A stretch of 8,098 nt of DNA, from NCBI GenBank assembly GCA_051877515.1, contig JBJEIY010000031.1, positions 1 through 8,098 of the forward strand, read 5' to 3'. The DNA is from XBB1006 sp051877515 (GTDB taxonomy: Bacteria > Bacillota > Clostridia > Lachnospirales > Lachnospiraceae). Position numbers and translations under genes: made by a program. This document shows, in pieces, positions 5,801 through 8,098 of the stretch (the first letter of the stretch is position 1; each line of letters begins with the position of its first letter). The notes under the pieces were generated by a model. The model was not told the origin of the DNA and ran no database searches. It saw only the letters and a list, made by a program, of their open reading frames with translations.

Positions 5801-6491
5801 TCATGGTCTGTTTGGAACTGTGATCATTGAACCGCCCGGAGCAAACTGGTATCGCAACGATGCACCGGTGAAAACGGTATATGATGAAGAGGCTGTCATT
5901 GTTGCACCGGGTGAAAAGCCATTCCGGGAGTGTGTGGTGATGATCCAGAATGGAATCCGTATGGTGGATAAAAACGGGGATCTGGTAAAAACCACGGCCC
6001 AGGAGCCGGGAGAAGAACCGGATGCTGAGGATACCGGAGAGAAAGGATATAATTACCGATCGGAGCGATTTGCCAACCGGTTGAAAAAGGACGGCAGAAT
6101 TTCAAAAATCTTCAGCAGCAAGGTGCACGGTGATCCGGCAACACCTTTGTTTACCGCATACACGAAGGAGCGCGTGATTTTCCGTACGATGATGCCGGCA
6201 GATAAACCCCGGAATGTGAGCTTTTCAATCCATGGAAACTGCTGGGAGAGACAGCCGGGAAATGCAAACACATCATTGCTTCCTATTCAGGGAGCCATCA
6301 GTATCGGTAACACCTTCCGTATGGAATTAAAAGAAGGGGCATGCTGTCCGGGCGATTACCTGTACCGATCCGGAAGCTTAAAGTGGGATGTGGAATCCGG
6401 CATGTGGGGAATTTTCCGTGTGACAAAGAATAGCATAAGATGCAAATGTAAAAATATGTGCAAAAGGATTTTATGCAGGTCAGAAGAGTAA
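2817..6491 (+). CDS. giant six-cupredoxin multicopper oxidase, MnxG-like, with permuted copper sites
   Basis: 1224 residues in three homologous modules (about 12-360, 466-818, 845-1205), each of two cupredoxin-like domains. Each module shows a YNxxGxHDPxG start (26-36, 480-490, 859-869), an IRAN/LRAN-x-GD strand (72-78, 523-529, 893-899), HGLFG/HGVFG (153, 618, 996) and a D(P)AxPxL segment (261, 724, 1106). Module 1 domain 2 carries the C-terminal oxidase motifs: HxxHxH at H288, H291, H293, then H341-C342-H343, H347 and M352, spaced as in CotA. Module 2 domain 3 carries the N-terminal motifs: H561-I-H563 and H607-D-H609. Together these give one type 1 copper and all eight trinuclear-cluster histidines, but in reversed order. 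The corresponding sites in domains 1, 4, 5 and 6 are degenerate. Length and six-domain plan match MnxG, the Bacillus exosporium Mn(II) oxidase of about 1200 residues, so metal oxidation is the leading guess; a phenol or other metal substrate is possible. There is no signal peptide. Cys-rich segments lie at 446-459, 823-838 and 1209-1220. No mnxE/mnxF-like small genes adjoin it. Confidence 0.88.
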   Translation: MELRSYPQKIRCRYYEIEAIQIPIVYNKYGDHDPNGLLYVLKKDAEKVRAAAWENYNLSPPQPAKEVKPLVIRANVGDKVMIRFSHSLNRPLSIHVQGLRYDVQTSDGASVGYNKDSTTENGILYTWYAEKEGVYSFQDMGDTRSSEESTNIHGLFGAIIVEDPESTWLDPETGKELESGLFADIYHPVKPAFREYAVFFHDELEIKDKDGNQPVDPHTGLPSSTTAISYRAEPMRNRMPMTEEHSDTGEDISMSSWVYGDPAPPILRAYAGDPAKIRLIHGGVKETHVFHLHNHQWRLEGDDPNSTIIDSISISPQECYTLDILHGAGSLNRTIGDVIFHCHLYPHFHEGMWTLWRIHDRLEDGTGTLPDGTVIPPLIPLKDRIPPLPKDKKHPGYPGFIFGVYGEPPLQPPLGVLNPDGSIKTKPTWLERANFVENYAPGALYCETCPCHAGEVCGCDEYDGNIKVFEIAVVQAKVTYNRYGWHDPQGRFFVMKEDLEKHGGLHAYLEKIEKGELCAEPLVIRANAGDCIEVRLTNLLPEYLQESAFQMKTKTDIVGYHIHLVKFDTIVSDGAANGWNNIAGARKYETLIERFFLDTELRMVFFHDHLFANSHQQHGVFGALLVEEAGATFHDIVTGQEINHGTKAVIKRPNGTSFREFALFVHDFALLYDKDGQPLNPPEVPGSHDDPGVMGINYRCEPMRERLKDHSDPAYVFSSLKHKDPATPILETYPGDELVIRLLDGAHEEQHAFNLTGMSWQKEIANPASTVVAAQTLGISEAFNIHVTKQYGPGDYLYYFGGMDDAWLGLWGIIRAYHQPQKCLKPLCKEKILPLPPCPGKNAVIRKYEIAAIQRRIDYNRHGDHDPDGLLFVPLQDADRAKCKDYKPKPLILRANAGDWIEVTLHNLFDENTPVPYQDYPKVPLDMPHKPSMRVSLNPQFLHYDPVCDGGINVGYNNREQTVGPGESKKYLWYADREYGACILQSFGDMRNHRYHGLFGTVIIEPPGANWYRNDAPVKTVYDEEAVIVAPGEKPFRECVVMIQNGIRMVDKNGDLVKTTAQEPGEEPDAEDTGEKGYNYRSERFANRLKKDGRISKIFSSKVHGDPATPLFTAYTKERVIFRTMMPADKPRNVSFSIHGNCWERQPGNANTSLLPIQGAISIGNTFRMELKEGACCPGDYLYRSGSLKWDVESGMWGIFRVTKNSIRCKCKNMCKRILCRSEE

Positions 6492-6554
6492 AATTTTCCC
6501 TTTGTGGCAAAGAATCTGCACGTTAAAAAGAAAAAAATTCGGAACGGTGTACAT

Positions 6555-6590
6555 CGGCCCGCGGATTATCTGCGGGCTGTTGTCTATCTT
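6555..6590 (+). terminator. probable terminator after the multicopper oxidase
   Basis: A GC-rich hairpin starts at GCCCGC (6557-6562) with GCGGGC (6572-6577), extends inward through G-T, G-C and A-T to 9 bp, and closes on a TTA loop. The tail TGTTGTCTATCTT is T-rich but interrupted. A smaller hairpin, CTATC/GATAG (6584-6588 with 6594-6598), follows directly. It is about 65 nt after the stop. Confidence 0.6.
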
Positions 6591-6649
6591 GCCGATAGGA
6601 AATCAATGATAGATCCAATAATTGGGCTGCCCTAATCGAATCATTCGAC

Positions 6650-6679
6650 TAGACAAATAAGCAGGCTAGGAGATATAAT
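6650..6679 (+). promoter_or_regulatory. probable promoter of the MalY/PatB gene with an overlapping inverted repeat
   Basis: TAGACA (6650-6655, five of six consensus -35 bases) and a perfect TATAAT (6674-6679) are 18 bp apart. They lie about 40 bp before the start at 6719. An imperfect inverted repeat at 6632-6652 (TCGAA/TTCGA core around TCA, outer arms CTA/TAG, one mismatch) overlaps the -35 box, a typical position for a repressor operator; the operator role is an inference. Confidence 0.6.
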
Positions 6680-6718
6680 TAACACGAGTATGATAAATTT
6701 TTTACAAAGGGGTGCCAC

Positions 6719-7882
6719 ATGGGAAGAGTAATTTACAAAGAAAGAAAAAACACACAATCCACGAAATGGGATGGATGCAAAGCACAATTCGGCAGAGATG
6801 ATTTACTTCCGTTTTGGATCGCGGATATGGATTTTGAGGTTCCGGACTGTGTAAAAAAAGCACTGGCAGATTATGTGGATCAGGGTGTCTTTGGATATTT
6901 TATGCCGCCGGTAGAATATAAAGATGCATTTATCCGCTGGGAAGAAAAGTATCATGGATATCAGGTAAAACGGGAATGGATGCGATTTTCACCGGGAGTT
7001 GTTCCGGCTATTAACTGGTTACTTCATATATTAACCGCAGAGAATGATGCTGTGATCATTATGCCTCCGGTCTATTATCCGTTTCGTGATGCTATTGTAG
7101 ATAATAAGAGAAAGCTGGTTGAGAGTCCATTAGTTCGCACGGACAACAGTTATGTGATAGATTATGATGACTTTGAGCAGAAGATTATTGAAAATGATGT
7201 AAAAGTATTTATTTTCTGTTCTCCTCATAATCCGGTTGGAAGAGTGTGGAGAATGGAAGAGATCAGAAAAGTGATGGACATTTGTAAGAGACATCATGTC
7301 TATGTGATTTCGGATGAAATCCATCAGGATATCATTATGCCGGGATATGAACAGATTCCTACTGCAACGGCAGGAGAATATGACGAGTTTTTGATCACAA
7401 TTACGGCCGCTACCAAGACGTTTAATATTGCAGCATGTCAGAATTCCATTCTGGTCATTCCGGATAAAAAATTAAGGCTCAGATACGACGATTACATTAA
7501 GAGACTGCGGATTCATGATGGGAATGCTTTTGGTTACATCGCAGTACAGAGTGCCTATGAAAATGGACGGACATGGTTTGAGGAAGTGCTGGAAATCATA
7601 GAATCAAATTACAGGTATCTGAAAGAGACACTTCAGAAAGAACTGCCGGATATTTGGATTTCTGATTTGGAGGGAACCTACCTTGCGTGGATTGATCTTG
7701 GAAAGTACGTCAGCCCGGAGGACATAGAACGAGTTGTTCAGGAGGATTGCGGACTGGCTGTGGACTATGGGGAATGGTTCGGAGGAACAGAAAACCAGGG
7801 ATTTATCCGTGTAAATCTGGCTACCCGGAAAGAAAATGTCGAACTGGCTGTACAGCGCATTATTCATAGATTGAAAGAGTAG
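6719..7882 (+). CDS. patB: MalY/PatB family PLP-dependent C-S lyase (cystathionine beta-lyase type aminotransferase)
   Basis: 387 residues, full length for this fold-type I PLP family of about 390. Members cleave cystathionine or cysteine S-conjugates to a thiol, pyruvate and ammonia, and some regulate other genes. Visible features: the N-terminal WIADMDFEVPD (33-43), typical of the MalY/PatB subgroup; N171 in SPHNPVG; D199 in SDEIHQDI; the PLP Schiff-base lysine K233 in ATKTFNIA; and the carboxylate-binding R364 in GFIRVNLA. The start is supported by AAAGGGG (6706-6712), 6 nt before ATG. It is preceded by its own promoter and followed by a hairpin shared with a convergent gene. It has no metabolic partner in the window, so whether its physiological role is methionine synthesis, cysteine breakdown or C-S conjugate cleavage is open. 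The symbol is a family-level assignment. Confidence 0.9.
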   Translation: MGRVIYKERKNTQSTKWDGCKAQFGRDDLLPFWIADMDFEVPDCVKKALADYVDQGVFGYFMPPVEYKDAFIRWEEKYHGYQVKREWMRFSPGVVPAINWLLHILTAENDAVIIMPPVYYPFRDAIVDNKRKLVESPLVRTDNSYVIDYDDFEQKIIENDVKVFIFCSPHNPVGRVWRMEEIRKVMDICKRHHVYVISDEIHQDIIMPGYEQIPTATAGEYDEFLITITAATKTFNIAACQNSILVIPDKKLRLRYDDYIKRLRIHDGNAFGYIAVQSAYENGRTWFEEVLEIIESNYRYLKETLQKELPDIWISDLEGTYLAWIDLGKYVSPEDIERVVQEDCGLAVDYGEWFGGTENQGFIRVNLATRKENVELAVQRIIHRLKE

Positions 7883-7885
7883 GAA

Positions 7886-7913
7886 AGGATGGCTTTATGC
7901 CATCCTCTCTCTT
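7886..7913. terminator. hairpin terminator between convergent genes
   Basis: A perfect 8-bp stem, AGGATGGC (7886-7893) with GCCATCCT (7899-7906), encloses a TTTAT loop. On the plus strand a pyrimidine run, CTCTCTCTT, follows; on the minus strand TTTCC follows. It begins 3 nt after the MalY/PatB stop and lies about 70 nt beyond the stop of the minus-strand gene, so it can serve both. The T tracts are poor on each side. Confidence 0.7.
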
Positions 7914-7978
7914 CCCGAATAAACTTCTCATGCAATTTTTCATCCTATTCAAGGATCGTCATTCTCGGTATCTCCGCT

Positions 7979-8098
7979 TTATTTGCCGGCATACCTTTCA
8001 AAGTGGACTTTTGCCTCTTCCTCAGTGAGATGAAAATGTTTTTGGATTTTCTCAAGGATCCTTTCCGCAGGAACGTTTTCTTCCAGATTATCTAAGAT
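7979..8098 (-). CDS. C-terminal end of an unrecognised protein (partial)
   Basis: On the minus strand an open frame enters from the right edge and gives 39 residues before TAA (7981-7979). It starts ILDNLEENVPAERI, runs through KIQKHFHLTEEEAK and ends FERYAGK. The composition is charged and strongly helix-like, rich in Glu and Lys, and reads as a natural protein C-terminus. It loosely recalls the helical tails of Rpn/PD-(D/E)XK transposase-family proteins of Lachnospiraceae, but 39 residues are too few to assign a family. The rest of the gene, including its start, lies outside the window. It converges on the MalY/PatB gene. Confidence 0.65.
   Translation of the reverse strand: MLDNLEENVPAERILEKIQKHFHLTEEEAKVHFERYAGK

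Noticed and set aside
6492..6718. Riboswitch or T-box leader before the MalY/PatB gene
   Set aside because: No SAM-riboswitch or T-box core sequence is recognisable, and the promoter at 6650-6679 lies downstream of the hairpins, so they would not be in its transcript.
7884..7986. Minus-strand frame beyond the stop of the partial gene that reads protein-like (KAEIPRMTILE, stop, DEKLHEKFIREE)
   Set aside because: It is interrupted by TAG at 7947-7945, lacks a supported start and runs into the terminator hairpin. It could be a decayed extension or a small overlapping frame, but the evidence is too thin.
7889..8095. Plus-strand open frame of 68 codons at the right end
   Set aside because: Its start lies inside the terminator hairpin at 7886-7906, and it overlaps the more protein-like minus-strand C-terminus at 7979-8098.

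Overview
The window looks like chromosomal DNA of a Gram-positive, low-to-mid GC member of the Clostridia, most likely a Lachnospiraceae-type gut anaerobe. This rests on strong AGGAGG-type ribosome binding sites, U-tailed hairpin terminators, the protein families present, and a tRNA cluster joined directly to an rRNA operon with no encoded CCA ends. No plasmid, phage, IS or CRISPR signature is visible. The taxonomic placement is an inference from style and gene content.

Layout. Bases 1-20 are the last bases of a 23S rRNA gene. Six tRNA genes follow on the same strand: Asn(GTT), Glu(TTC), CAT (Met or Ile2), Asp(GTC), Val(TAC) and Leu(TAA). An intrinsic terminator lies after tRNA-Asn, a possible internal promoter lies before the CAT tRNA, and a strong terminator closes the cluster. 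Next come an M19-type zinc dipeptidase (763-1737) and a PduL-type phosphotransacylase (1836-2414) with its own consensus promoter. A solitary tRNA-Arg(ACG) at 2591-2664 is bracketed by a near-perfect sigma-A promoter and a terminator.

The centrepiece is a 1224-residue multicopper oxidase (2817-6491). It is built from three tandem modules, each of two cupredoxin-like domains, giving six domains in the manner of ceruloplasmin and of the Bacillus manganese oxidase MnxG. Only one complete set of copper ligands survives, and its order is permuted. The type 1 copper motif and half of the trinuclear cluster lie in domain 2, and the other half lies in domain 3. All eight trinuclear-cluster histidines and the type 1 Cys-His2-Met set can be picked out by eye. 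Modules 2 and 3 have lost the type 1 sites. Cys-rich segments sit in the linkers and at the C-terminus. There is no signal peptide and there are no neighbouring MnxE/MnxF-like genes.

Downstream is a PLP-dependent MalY/PatB-family C-S lyase (6719-7882), whose probable promoter is overlapped by an inverted repeat. The C-terminal 39 codons of an unrecognised minus-strand gene run off the right edge (7979-8098), and a hairpin that can terminate both strands lies between the two convergent genes.

The protein genes look like independent transcription units rather than one pathway. Peptide turnover (dipeptidase), acyl-phosphate energy metabolism (PduL) and sulfur amino-acid metabolism (MalY/PatB) are ordinary housekeeping roles. 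The giant oxidase is the unusual element, because such oxidases normally reduce O2 and the inferred host is an anaerobe, possibly a spore former.
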